From Rhineura floridana (Eukaryota; Chordata; Lepidosauria; Squamata; Rhineuridae): 64,000 bases of DNA. The notes under the pieces are model-generated. The model was given only the letters and a program-made list of their open reading frames with translations, searched no databases and was not told the DNA's origin. A program made the translations under genes and the position numbers. The DNA is taken from positions 19,699,248 through 19,763,247 of the forward strand of contig NC_084494.1 of assembly GCF_030035675.1 (NCBI RefSeq), given 5' to 3'. Shown in pieces: positions 11,327 to 21,982 of the stretch; within the stretch, counting starts at the first letter, position 1; the number at the start of each line of letters is the position of its first letter.

Positions 11327-11460
11327 CAGGTATGGGGAACCTTTGGCCCTCCAGAAGTTGCTGACTACAACTCCCACCGGCCCTGGCCGTTGGTCATGCT
11401 TGTTGGGGCTGATGTGAATTTTAGTCCCACATCTGGAGGGATATGGGTTCCCCACACCTA
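11327..11460. mobile_element. hAT-type palindromic MITE
   Basis: CAGGTATGGGGAACCTTTGG at the left and GGTTCCCCACACCTA at the right. It is one of two copies side by side. Confidence 0.75.
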
Positions 11461-11467
11461 GACAGGA

Positions 11468-11604
11468 CATGAGTGGGGAACCTGTAGTTCTCTAGATGTT
11501 GTTGGATACCAGCTCCCATCAGCCGCAGCCGGTATAGCTGATAGTGAGGGACGATGGCAATTGGAGTCCAGAACATTTGAAGGGTCACAAGTTCCCCATT
11601 CCTG
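11468..11604. mobile_element. hAT-type palindromic MITE, second of a pair
   Basis: CATGAGTGGGGAACCTGTAG at the left and CAAGTTCCCCATTCCTG at the right. It lies seven bases from its neighbour and is more diverged, so the pair is two insertions rather than a recent tandem copy. Confidence 0.7.
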
Positions 11605-11642
11605 TTGTTAAGTGTGAAAAGTGCTTATCTGATCATATAGAT

Positions 11643-11840
11643 AAGTGGCTCCCGAATTTTTTCCCCCTCAGACCACTTGAAAAATGCTGAAGGTCTTGGC
11701 AGACGATTTTTCTGCCTGTTATTTAGCAATTGTAATGTATATATATACTGTATAAACTTATGCAGAATTCAAATGTTAATGCAACAAAATTCAGTTAAAA
11801 ATAAACGAAGCAAAAATCCAATTAACAATCAAAGGGAATA
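11643..11840 (+). mobile_element. hAT element fragment (CAGTGGTTCCCAAAC family)
   Basis: AAGTGGCTCCCGAATTTTTT, then CAGACCACTTGAAAAATGCT and TTTTTCTGCCTGTTATTTAG match the copies at 19803, 23343 and 38961. The far end is not found. Confidence 0.6.
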
Positions 11841-12136
11841 GTTTAATGCGATGGATGTGCCTGTTGTGGTTCAGAAAAGTTCTTCAATATCTGGTGTAAA
11901 CTCAGTTTGAGTCTTAGGTCAGATTCAGCATTCATCTTGCTTCTATATTTTTAGATGTTGGCTGCCATCCTTTTTTTAATAAACTGACAACTCCCATTCC
12001 AAGTCATTCTTTCTCTTGAATGTGCTCTCTGCTTTCTTTGTCCCCATGTATTGACTCTCCACTACTAAGTGCCCTGTCAGCCTCTTTTCCCCACTTGGGA
12101 CCTTCCCCCATCTTGCGATCAACCACTCCTTTCTTA

Positions 12137-12303
12137 AGAACATAAGAAGAGCCTGCTGGATCAGGTCAGTGGCCCATCTTGTTCTCACAGTGGCCAACCA
12201 GGTGCCTGGGGGAAGCCCGCAAGCAGGACCTGAGTGCAAGAACACTCTCCCCTCCTGAGGCTTCCGGCAACTGGTTTTCAGAAGCATGCTGCCTCTGACT
12301 AGG
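12137..12303 (-). mobile_element. CR1-like LINE 3' UTR joined to the element at 12310
   Basis: Second copy of the 3' UTR in the same orientation as the large LINE to its right. It starts CACCCTAGTCAGAGG on the minus strand and ends in TTCTTATGTTCTTA. It abuts the 209-base shared block with only a few bases between. Confidence 0.85.
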
Positions 12304-12309
12304 GTGGTG

Positions 12310-12518
12310 CCTGGTGTAGTATACGAACCTGCTCGGCCAGGGCCCATACAGACCTTTTATGCGTTCCATCACTATACCATCTTCTTTTGTTCACTTAGTT
12401 TTTGTTCACCAAGTTTGCAATACTATTGGAGTTGCAAACCACTGCAAGTTTACTCAGCCTTCCTGCCCTGCCTCTTGCTAATAATCTACCTTCAAAGAGT
12501 TAGTTGCTTCACTTCATA
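12310..12518 (-). repeat. Shared 209-base block, also at 8819-9027
   Basis: No LINE or SINE motif is seen in it. It reads identical by eye to 8819-9027 in inverted orientation. It is sandwiched between two LINE 3' UTRs here and so looks like transduced flank or the product of a template switch. Confidence 0.85.
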
Positions 12519-14520
12519 AGAACATAAGAACATAAGAAGAGCCTGCTGGATCAGGCCAGTGGCCCATCTAGTCCAGCATCCTGTTCTCACAGTGGCCAAC
12601 CAGGTGCCTGGGGGAAGCCCGCAAGCAGGACCCGAGTGCAAGAACACTCTCCCCTCCTGAGGCTTCCGGCAACTGGTTTTCAGAAGCATGCTGCCTCTGA
12701 CTAGGGTGGCACAGCACAGCCATCATGGCTAGTAGCCATTGATAGCCCTGTCCTCCATGAATTTGTCTAATCTTCTTTTAAAGCCGTCCAAGCTGGTGGC
12801 CATTACTGCATCTTGTGGGAGCAAATTCCATAGTTTAACTATGCGTTGAGTAAAGAAGTACTTCCTTTTGTCTGTCCTGAATCTTCCAACATTCAGCTTC
12901 TTTGAATGTCCACGAGTTCTAGTATTATGAGAGAGGGAGAAAAACTTTTCTCTATCCACTTTCTCAATGCCATGCATAATTTTATACACTTCTATCATGT
13001 CTCCTCTGACCCGCCTTTTCTCTAAACTAAAAAGCCCCAAATGCTGCAACCTTTCCTCATAAGGGAGTCGCTCCATCCCCTTGATCATTCTGGTTGCCCT
13101 CTTCTGAACCTTCTCCAACTCTATAATATCCTTTTTGAGATGAGGCGACCAGAACTGTACACAGTATTCCAAATGTGGCCGCACCATAGATTTATACAAC
13201 GGCATTATGATATCGGCTGTTTTATTTTCAATACCTTTCCTAATTATTGCTAGCATGGAATTTGCCTTTTTCACAGCTGCCACACACTGGGTCCACATTT
13301 TCATCATGCTGTCCACTACAACCCTGAGGTCTCTCTCCTGGTCGGTCACCGCCAGTTCAGACCCCATGAGCGTATATGTGAAATTAAGATTTTTTGTTCC
13401 AATATGCATAATTTTACACTTGTTTATATTGAATTGCATTTGCCATTTTTCCGCCCATTCACTTAGTTTGGAGAGGTCTTTTTGGAGCTCTTCGCAATCC
13501 CTTTTTGTTTTAACAACCCTGAACAATTTAGTGTCGTCAGCAAACTTGGCCACTTCACTGCTCACTCCTAATTCTAGGTCGTTAATGAACAAGTTGAAAA
13601 GTACAGATCCCAATACCGATCCTTGAGGGACTCCACTTTCTACAGCCCTCCATTGGGAGAACTGTCCCAATAAGACAATAGTTCCAATAAGAACTGTCCG
13701 TTTATTCCTACTCTGCTCTCTGCTTCTTAACCAATTCCTTATCCACAAGAGGACCTCTCCTCTTATTCCATGACTGCTAAGCTTCCTCAGAAGTCTTTGG
13801 TGAGGTACCTTGTCAAAAGGTTTTTGAAAGTCTAAGTACACTATGTCCACTGGATCACCTCTATCTATATGCTTGTTGACACTCTCAAAGAATTCTAATA
13901 GGTTACTGAGACAGGACTTCCCCTTGCAGAAGCCATGCTGGCTCTGCTTCAGCAAGGCTTGTTCTTCTATATGCTTAGTTAATCTAGCTTTAATAATACT
14001 TTCTACCAGTTTTCCAAGGACAAAAGTTAAGCTAACTGGCCTGTAATTTCCAGGATCTCCCCTGGATCCCTTTTTGAAGATTGGCATTACATTTGCCACT
14101 TTCCAGTCCTCAGGCACCTGAGGGACAAGTTACATATTTTAGTTAGCAGATCAGCAATTTCACATTTGAGTTCTTTGAGAACTCTCGGGTGGATGCCATG
14201 CGGGCCCAGTGATTTGTTAGTTTTTATATTGTCTATTAAGCCTAGAACTTCCTCTCTCATTACCACTGTTTGTCTCAGTTCCTCAGAATCCCTTCCTGCA
14301 AATGTTAGTTCAGGTTCAGGGATCTGCCCTATATCTTCCACTGTGAAGACAGATGCAGAAAATTCATTTAGCTTCTCTGCAATCTCCTTATCGTTCTTTA
14401 GTACACCTTTGACTCCCTTATCATCCAAGGGTCCAGTCGCCTCCCTAGATGGTCTCCTGCTTTGAATGTATTTATAGAATACATCTCTGAGAAAGGCAAA
14501 CCCTTCCCCCCACCCCCCAT
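12519..14520 (-). mobile_element. CR1-like LINE, RT and C-terminal region; right arm of the inverted repeat
   Basis: The longest LINE here. The upstream part codes GPLDDKGVKGVLKNDKEIAE and GPHGIHPRVLKELKCEIADL (minus strand, 14.1-14.5 kb). The frame at 14117-12729 runs 462 codons from PEDWKVANVMPIFKKGS through [39 protein letters not shown] and [17 protein letters not shown] to AINGY and stop. One frame break lies near 14090-14120. An in-frame insertion of about 16 codons near 13670-13730 repeats nearby sequence. The 5' part (endonuclease, ORF1) is missing, as usual for 5'-truncated CR1. The 3' UTR ends in repeated TTCTTATG. Confidence 0.93.
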
Positions 14521-15374
14521 CACTTCCAGTCCACCCCAACTTAGTGAAGAGAGTTGTTTTGTGTGGCAGAGTTCACTGGAGATATAAAGGAATATGAAAG
14601 AGAGTGGTGTTTATTGTAAACAAAATAAACTCATTTTATTAAGGAAGTACACGTGGATGGGAAAGCCTAATCATTTACAGTAGCTGAATTCATCAGGTAG
14701 GGAGAGAGATAATTGTGGGAAGAAAAAGGAGGAACTGGAAGTGATGATAGCCCTGAAAATATCAGTCTAACCAATCAGAGGCATGCTTAAACCTGCACTT
14801 GGATGAATTTTCTCTTCTCTTAAAGATACAGAATCATTCTCAGGCCCTGAGCCTGGCAACCATAGTCAGATGAGTAATTGCCATGCCTAGCCCTGACCAG
14901 GTACCAGACATGGAGTTCACCAAGGATTGAACCAAACGCCCCTTAGGCTGAAAATCTTGAGGAACAGGCAGGGTCCCCTGAAACTTGTGCTAAGGATCTC
15001 CTTGACAGTTTGGGACCTGCTGAAGAACCCCTGGAGCTTTCAGAGAAGGACGTGGAACCACCACCACACAGTCCTCAAGAATACCAGTGCCAAAATATTT
15101 GGGTCCCCGCTAGAGAGTGACACCACAGGATGCATCTATAGATTCAAAGTTGTTGTGCTGCTTGCAAGTAAGGGGTCGATTCACAAGTATGCAATCCCTG
15201 AAACTTCTTTACTACTAGCAGCTGTGGTCAAGGTATGGCCAAGAAGATCAGAGCGTATAAGGTCTCCCATTTGAGCCTTGTAGTTGCTGGAAATAATGCA
15301 GGTCTTTGTTTTTTTGTGGTGTACCCGATTCCAGGTTTCCTTCTTGCTGTGTTGTACTTTGCTGAATGTCCTGT
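14521..15374. other. Mostly unique sequence with one MITE scrap
   Basis: No gene is recognised. At 14792-14862 a minus-strand scrap matches the element at 16743-16920 (CAGGGCCTGAG and TGTATCTTTAAGAGAAGA). Confidence 0.5.
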
Positions 15375-15540
15375 GATACTTTATTATATTATTATTATTA
15401 TAAAATTATTTATACCCCGCCTTTTGGCCAAAGGCCCTCAAGGCGGCTTACAAAGAAAAATAAACACAAGTATAAAAATACATCAGTGAAAACAATACAA
15501 TTCACAAAAATCAAAGTAACCAACAAAGAACATTATTAAG
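15375..15540 (-). mobile_element. L2-type or SINE 3' tail
   Basis: ATTATTATTATT followed by ATTTATACCCCGCCTTTTGG and CCTCAAGGCGGCTTACAAAG, the antisense of a common LINE/SINE 3' end. Confidence 0.6.
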
Positions 15541-15703
15541 GAACAAAAAATGTCAAGGAAAGAAACTCAGAAGCCAGTTCAATCTCCCTCGACTCCAAAG
15601 TGGTACCCTCGATCCCAATTAAAGTTCTGGTTTCAACCGAAAAAGCCCCCCTGGTCCCTCAGCTTGGACTCCACTCATCCGCCTCCTCTCTCCAGACAGG
15701 ATC

Positions 15704-15975
15704 CCAGGGGTGTCAATGATGCTGATGCCGTCCAGGACAGGGCTTGGCAGCTGGGCACACATGAATCCACTGAGGAAGGTGTTCCCGAAGGCTTTGAGCT
15801 TGTGGAAGGGCCAGCGGGGGTCGACAACCAGTGCATTGCCCAGGATGATGCCCTCGCTCTCCCCGCCCATGAAGGCCATGAAGGAGACCGTGGTGGTCTT
15901 GGGCCCGACTCTCATGCTGGGGAAGCCTTGCTCCAGCAGATGGAAGATGAAGGTGGTCTTGCCGGTGTGTTCTGC
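15704..15975 (-). pseudogene. EHD-family GTPase relic
   Basis: About 90 codons on the minus strand resemble the N-terminal dynamin-like GTPase of EHD1/3/4, which bends membranes in endocytic recycling. They read HTGKTTFIFHLLEQGFPSM, then GNALVVDPRWPFHKLKAFGN, FMCAQLPSPVLD and SIIDTPGILSGE. The P-loop lysine and the DTPG switch survive, but the P-loop start GQYS is replaced and there are many changes at conserved sites. Similarity stops on both sides within an open frame of 159 codons (15619-16098). There is no intron in the matched part, so a retrocopy or a single-exon relic is possible. No upstream start, downstream exons or poly(A) tract were seen. Confidence 0.8.
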
Positions 15976-16514
15976 CGGTTCCAGTGCATCATATATGGAG
16001 TGAGAAATGCCAGACGTCCAAGCTTTCTTCAGTAGAGCTCCAGACTGAGTACACAAAGTTTCAGAACAGATGCCCATCCAGGCCCTGAGTTTCAGCAAGG
16101 GTGCTTATGGATCATAGACCTGGCTTAGACCCCCTTCAGGAACTTTTCACACAAGGATTGCAGCTCACCGGGTGCCCCCAGGTTCCTCCTCCTAAAGTTT
16201 TTTCTCCATTGGTCTCTAGCTTGATAGGGACTCCAGCATCCCCCTCTGGCACCTCTCTAGAACTTTAGTTCCACATTAAGCATATGTAGACAAATGCACC
16301 GGTGAGTCCAAGTCTGAATCCAATGGGGTTCACCAGGACAGACTGGGGATCTGGTCTGTTGCTCTTCTCTGCCTCTCCCAGGAGTCCCTGCATGCAAATA
16401 GTAGGAAGGTGCAACAGCAAGCTGAGGCAAACATCCACACACCCTTCTTCGTGGGCAATTGCCAATTCACACACCTTTGCTGTGTACCTCAAAAAAAACC
16501 ACCTGACCTTAGAC

Positions 16515-16651
16515 CAGCCTTCCCAACCTTTGGGTCCCTGGATGTTGTTAGACCACAGCTCCCATCAGCCCCAGCCAGCATGCCCAATGGTCAGGAATGA
16601 TGGGAACTGTAGTCCAGCAGCATCTGGGGACCCAAAGATTGGGAAAGGGTA
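16515..16651. mobile_element. hAT-type palindromic MITE (CAGCCTTCCCAACC family)
   Basis: CAGCCTTCCCAACCTTTGGG pairs with CCAAAGATTGGGAAAGG. The core is ACCACAGCTCCCATCAG against ATGGGAACTGTAGTCCAG. Same family as 32421-32558. Confidence 0.75.
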
Positions 16652-16742
16652 CACGACTGTTTTCCTAACATTGCTTCTGGATCACATTTGAACCTGGGCT
16701 AATTCCCTGTGCTGGACTTTTGGTTGTTTGAACTGTGCTGTA

Positions 16743-16920
16743 TAGGGTTGCCAGGTTCAGGGCCTGAGACTGATCCTGTATCTTTAGGAGAAGAGAATGT
16801 CAGCCAAGTGCAGGTGTTCTTGCAACCCTGCAATGGGAAAAACCACAAGGTGGAATTCTCCGTTCCCTTTGCACAACTTTTAAAGATACAGAAGACCTTC
16901 AAGAAGACCTGGCAACCCTA
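16743..16920. mobile_element. DNA element with TAGGGTTGCCAGG ends
   Basis: 178 bases from TAGGGTTGCCAGGTTCAGGG to GACCTGGCAACCCTA. It is flanked on both sides by GTGCTGTA (16735-16742, 16921-16928), a perfect 8-base target duplication as made by hAT transposases. Confidence 0.9.
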
Positions 16921-16929
16921 GTGCTGTAC

Positions 16930-17699
16930 CAGGAGGCTGGCCTGTGTTGGTGAGTACTTCAATGGGAGGCTTGTACTCACTGGGACCCTAGCCCCTGAGA
17001 GCACCCATTGGTATGTGACAGTAATCCCCCCCATCTTAAATCACAGGTAGACTGTTTCCAGAGGAGGGGGGAATTAATATTATAAATGGGTTGATGATAT
17101 GTTGCAAATGGGTTGTTGGCATAGGTGTTCTGTATTACTTACTGGATTTTCCCCACAAATGGTAAATTCTGATTATATTAGGGAAGATATGGGCTGGTGT
17201 TTCGATGCCAATGATGTTATATGGATGCTGTGTCAATCTCATTAGACCAGGGGTGAATTAGCTTGCAATATGGCAATGATACACAAAAATGGAGTCAGAG
17301 ACTTGGAACAGCCACAGATGCCCTGAAAGAAAATGTTGTAGTGAGGATTTGTTTCCTATTATAGTGTGACAAAAAGCCAAACTTTTATCAACTCTGTCTC
17401 CCCCACCACCTCTTTTAAGACAGGGATCATATAATTTGATGGGGTTCATCGTCTTAAGATCCCCCCCTTCCCAACAGTGCTTATAAATGAGCAGAGATCG
17501 GGCACAACTTTTGTACTTTCCACTCATTACCCAAACAGTCCCACCTTTTAGGGACACTTTTAAGAGCAGTGGTGATACTTCATCATCTTCTGGTTTTATT
17601 GCTTATCCCTCATTTGCAGCAGCAGTGTTCTGATCCTTTCCTTTCCAGGAGAGGGGGGCTGACTTGTGACAACTACTCTGGCTTTAAAAACAACAACAG
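16930..17699. other. No recognised feature
   Basis: No coding exon or repeat family was identified by eye. Confidence 0.4.
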
Positions 17700-17875
17700 C
17701 TACAAATGGAACCAATTACCTAGAGAGGTAGCAGGCTCTCTGACACTGGAGGCATTCAAGAGGCAGCTGGACAGCCATCTGTCAGGAATGCTTTGATTTG
17801 GATTCCTGCAGCGAGCAGGGGGTTGGACTTGATGGCCTTATAGGCCCCTTCCAACTACTATTCTATGATTCTAAC
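17700..17875 (+). mobile_element. CR1 LINE 3' end
   Basis: Codons like NQLPREVAGSLTLEAFKRQL, then CTTGATGGCCTTATAGGCCC and the diagnostic CR1 tail ATTCTATGATTCT at about 17861-17873. Confidence 0.92.
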
Positions 17876-17939
17876 CCTGAGGCCCATTGATTACAGCCAA
17901 GCACAAGATAGTGATGCGGGTGGGACCAGATGAAAAATG

Positions 17940-18100
17940 TACTTTTATTATTACATGTATTCCTGATTTTTCCTTTAAGGAGCTCAGGATGATGTGTGTT
18001 ATTCTTGCACACCCTGGTGAGGTAATGATGGAGCCAAGATTTCCTAGAGAGCTTCATGATGGAGTGGGGATTAAAAACTGGGCAAACAGGGTCACAAAGT
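17940..18100 (-). mobile_element. Degraded MIR-like SINE
   Basis: Motifs in order, antisense: CCTTTAAGGAGCTCAGGATG, CACACCCTGGTGAGGTAATG, GAGCTTCATGATGGAGTGGG. Same family as 2640-2885 and 47080-47310. Confidence 0.5.
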
Positions 18101-18111
18101 GTTATCAAGGG

Positions 18112-18725
18112 AGCATGGCAGAGCACATCTTGTATGAAGATGGTCCCAGGTTCAGTCTCAGGCATCTCTTGTTAAAAAGACGAGGTAGCAGATGATGGGA
18201 AAGCGTTTGAGATCCTAGAGAGCCGCTGCCAGTCAGAGTAGATGGTGGCCTGGTTCACATGTCATGCTAAACCAAACTATGGCTTAGCGTGAGTGTGTGA
18301 GTTCTGGAAGAGTAGATTAAAGCTACTTCTTTCCTGAACATTTTGCTGCTGCACTGAACTCAGCCATAGTTTGGCTTAGCATGCCGTTCAAATCTGGGCT
18401 CATGGTTTAACTCTCTCCAGACTAACCATGTTGTAAACAATATTTGTCCTATGGTTTATGGCTCATGGTTTGTCTGGGACAGCTAAACCATGAGCCTGGC
18501 TTCGGATGATAGGCTAAGCCAAACCATGGTGACCTCAGTGCGGCAGCAAAATGACCGGGGAGGAACCAAGCAGCCACAAACTCATCTGCAGGAGAAAGCT
18601 CACAGGATGTATGTTTGTGCTAAGCCATAGTTTGGCTTAGCATGATATGAAAACCAGGCTAACAGTGGATAAGATAATGGACGATTAGTCTGGCCTGGTA
18701 AAAGGAAGCTTCCTACATTCATTTG
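18112..18725 (+). mobile_element. tRNA-Ala-like SINE split by a DNA element
   Basis: The 5' part at 18112-18247 ends in GAGAGCCGCTGCCAGTCAG plus a few bases. The 3' part resumes at about 18660 (GTCTGGCCTGGTAAAAGG, AGCTTCCTACATTC). Bases 18248-18659 are a later insertion. Confidence 0.75.
18248..18659. mobile_element. DNA element with GCCTGGTTCACATGTCATGC ends
   Basis: About 410 bases with inverted ends: TCATGCTAAACCAAACTATG at the left pairs with CATAGTTTGGCTTAGCATGA at the right. Internal copies of AAACCATG motifs fold on each other. No clear target duplication. Confidence 0.75.
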
Positions 18726-19639
18726 AGTTGCCTACTGCCTGAAACAAAACCCAGCTTGACTGCTTCTGTTTCTTTTAGAGAAGTTTAATTTGAAGAAAAT
18801 TGACAGGTGATTTTTGTGTTTGTGTGGCATGGATCTAAACATGATAACCTCATAATTGCTGTGGATCAAGCTGCTAATAAAGGGCCATCTGAAAAGCTGG
18901 TGTCTCCTGCAAAGCATAGCATGGCTGATGCTTAGATGCTGTTACTAATCTCTGGCTAAAGGGAGAACTTCAGTGCTTGCAATGAATTCTAGGGAAGGTC
19001 TTGTTTGTGTCCTCTTTCACCCTTCCTCCTCCTCTTAAATTAAAGTCCAAAGCTGACTCCCAGCAATATTACCCCAACCCCACTCTCCCCAAAGCCCCAA
19101 AATAATACCAGGGCAGATTTCAAGGGTCATAAGACATTCCCAGCTGGCATGATATCTTGTGTGTTTACATCTTTCATGAGCATCCCGTGAAACAGAATCA
19201 ATCAGAGGCTTTTTAAAGCTTTTATTGAAAACAGATGGTGCTGCTTTTGCCAAGATGTTGGGTGTTGTATGTGTTATATGTTTTAGAGCTTTTCGTAATG
19301 AGGTTATCCCCCGAGTTGATTTCTTTGTTAATTTTTGCAGAGGCTCTATCCAGATGGCGGCAAGTCTTTTACTTGGCTTCATGGCTGACTTTGAAGGTGC
19401 TGTTCAATTATTTTCTTGCTGTTGAGTTCCAAGTGCTTCATATCTCAGTGAGGTAGGTAGGGTAGAATGCCCCCAATCTCATGTACAGTATATTTTCAGT
19501 TGAACAACTTTGTAAGTCTGCTTGGGGAAAAGAATGGGTTAGATCCAGACTAAGTTGGCTACACTGAGTTCCCATGGACATTTTTGGGGCTTTGCTTAGT
19601 CATGAGCTTTTCACATTGATTTCAGTGTCATCCAGGTGC
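18726..19639. other. No recognised feature
   Basis: No exon or known repeat was identified. Confidence 0.4.
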
Positions 19640-19800
19640 AACTAATTTAGGCTGCAATTCTCACCATACTTACATGGGAGTAATCCCCATTGAATTCATT
19701 CTGAGTAGACATGGTTAAGGTTGCTCTGAAACTGTAATGCTGAACATACCTGGGATAAGTCTCACGGAAGTCAATGGGACTTCTTTCCGAGTAGATCCGT
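19640..19800. repeat. Palindromic repeats (CAATGGGACTT family)
   Basis: GGGAGTAATCCCCATTGAAT and AGTCAATGGGACTTCTTTCC. Probably two adjoining copies. Confidence 0.5.
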
Positions 19801-19802
19801 AG

Positions 19803-20493
19803 CAGTGGTTCCTAAACTTTTTCCCCCATAGACCACTTGAAAATTGTTGAAGTTCTTCGTGAGTCATGTAATGATTGTTCTGCCTGTTGTAGCAATTGCA
19901 ATGTGCTGTGCTAGATGTTGTTTTATTTTTAATTGCATTTCATTGCTGCTTTTATTTCTTATGTTGAAAGAAATGGTGTAGAATTCAAATTGTAATGCAA
20001 TAGTAGAAACTAATATGAATAATTTAAAAGGTATTTAACACAGACATGTACAGCTGGTATAGCACAGTAGGGAGGACAGCCTGGCTGGGAGTCCAGAGTC
20101 TGTGCGTTCAAATCCCCGCTCGTGTCTCCTGGGCGTCAAGAGCCAGCTAAAAAAACCCCCCACAGTGAGAGTGGCTCAGGGGTTACGTGCCCTGCCACCT
20201 GTGCAGCTGTGGGCAAGCTGCATAGTCCCAAGGAGGCCAGTTGCCCCCCAGCTGGCACTTGTGGACAAGGAAGGGGCTGGCTTGTGCAGCTGTGGCAAGC
20301 TGAGCAGGCCCTAGGACTAGCCTCAGAGGGAGGCAATGGTAAACCCCCTCTGAATACTGCTTACCATGAAAACCCTATTTATAGGGTAGGCATAAGTCGG
20401 GATCACTTGAAGGCAGTCCATTTCCATTTTTTCAACAAAGACATGCCACAGACTACCACTGGTGATCCATAGACCACAGTTTGGGAACCCCTG
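19803..20493 (+). mobile_element. hAT element (CAGTGGTTCCCAAAC family) carrying a nested SINE
   Basis: The left end CAGTGGTTCCTAAACTTTTT and the right end CACAGTTTGGGAACCCCTG bound the copy. About 295 bases are its own and the SINE at 20049-20434 accounts for the rest. The flanks do not give a convincing duplication. Confidence 0.8.
20049..20434 (+). mobile_element. Long composite SINE with Sauria/Bov-B-type tail, copy 1
   Basis: Head with A-box-like TAGCACAGTAGG and B-box-like GCGTTCAAATCCC. A middle of about 230 bases (for example TGCAGCTGTGGGCAAGCTGC) is not seen in ordinary Sauria SINEs. The tail is CATAAGTCGGGATCACTTGA, CAGTCCATTTCC. Flanks ACACAGACATG (20038-20048) and ACAAAGACATG (20435-20445) are an 11-base duplication with one change. 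Confidence 0.85.
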
Positions 20494-20579
20494 ATGGATC
20501 CAACTCATTATATTTCAAACTACATTATTCATGCAAACTTCAGGCCTGTAGCAAGTGGACCTCTCTACTTGTTACTTAG

Positions 20580-20700
20580 TTAGGGTTGTATTCAACTAAG
20601 TAATTCTCAGAGTAGACCTATTAAAATGGCTGAACCTAAGTTAGTCATGTCATTTAACTTCAATGGGTCTATACTGAATAGGATAACCATTTAATACCAC
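20580..20700. repeat. Palindromic repeat (GTATTCAACTAAGTAA type)
   Basis: GGTTGTATTCAACTAAGTAA and TTCAATGGGTCTATACTGAA. Related to the copies near 36641 and 57553. Confidence 0.5.
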
Positions 20701-20942
20701 CCTCGATTGTTTTTCAGATGCATTCCATCCTGCTTTTTGATCCAAAATGGGCCTGGAAAGTGGCTTAACTAATGAAACAGAAAAAACAGAGCTAACAAAT
20801 GGAAACATAAAGTAGCAAAATTTGTTGAAATGCAGAAGTCCCCTAAAAAAATGGTTGGAGTCCAAAAGTCCTCTGAGATAAAATCCAGCTTCCCTCGCTA
20901 TGCTTGTCTAGGTCAGTAGAATTCCTCCAAAGACTTTGTTAT

Positions 20943-21150
20943 AGACTGCCTTCAAGTCGATCCCGACTTATGGGTGACCCTATGAATTGGGTTTTCATGG
21001 TAAGTGGTATTCAGAGGGGGTTTACCATTGCCTTCCTCTGAGGCTGAGAGGCAGTGACTGGCCCAAGGTCACCCAGTGAACTTCATGGCTGTGTGGGGAT
21101 TCGAATCCTGGTCTCCCTGGTCATAGTCCAACACTCTAACCACTACATCA
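20943..21150 (-). mobile_element. Sauria SINE
   Basis: Antisense copy: the tail complement GACTGCCTTCAAGTCGATCC is at the left and the B-box complement GGGGATTCGAATCCTGGTCT at the right. The tail resembles the Bov-B 3' end, the known partner LINE. Confidence 0.9.
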
Positions 21151-21974
21151 CATGGCTGGGAGTGGGGAAAATGAATTATCTGGCCCTTCAGCCCTTCTGG
21201 CTGGGGAATATACAGACCAGAAGGGAGGGCAAGGTAATTACCAAGGCTGAACAGAAGCAGTATCTAATGGTGGCAGCGGTGAAGGGAGGAATTGTAACAA
21301 GTCAAGTATCCAGAGCAACCCAGAGTTGTATGCTTTTTATATAAAGATACAAGTGGGTTGGGAACAGCATAAGCACTCAGTCACAAAAGTAACCAGCTAG
21401 AGAGAGACTCAGGCAAAGTTTCTGGGAGTATTGGTTACAGGACGTGACTGGTGGTGCTGCCTAGCAGTGGGATCTAGTGAGATCTGTGCTAGAGCGGAGT
21501 GAGAAACCATATAAAGGACAGTCTGGACTGGTGGTGTCCCTGGTGGTGCCTAGTGAAAGGCAGTAGCCACAAGCAGGTGGGAACCTGACAGGGAGAACCA
21601 GGGAAGGTCTGGCCCTTAGGGCTCTCCCCAGGCTGCTCGCTCCTTCCCTAGGCAATATACCTTGCCAGCCTTGCGTTACATCCACCTTGAGTGTTTTTGC
21701 CTGGCTGGGATGTGTCCTCAAACTCTGATCATGACACCTGCTTGCTTGGATGGAGGGTGTTACTTCGGAATATAGTAAGCCATCCCTGCTGCACTTGTGG
21801 ACCGTCCTGCTGTGTTGGGGGCCCTGGACATCTGCCTCAAAGCCCTGCCCGGATGGAACCACCAGAAGGGTAGGAGGGGATTGTCCCTGACCTTGTCCCT
21901 GATCAGGGAAAAGGGGAGGGACAGTGTTCGCGTGTATCCCTCATGCCAACTTAGGATCACCCAAAGGAAAAGCT
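21151..21974. other. No recognised feature
   Basis: Moderately GC-rich. Open frames are present but none matches a protein I know, and codon use is not persuasive. Confidence 0.4.
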
Positions 21975-21982
21975 CTCTAGAT

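Noticed and set aside
12286-12519. Plus-strand open frame identical in part to the minus-strand frame at 8818-9186
   Set aside because: It is the reverse strand of the shared 209-base block; the identity comes from the inverted repeat, not from a gene family.
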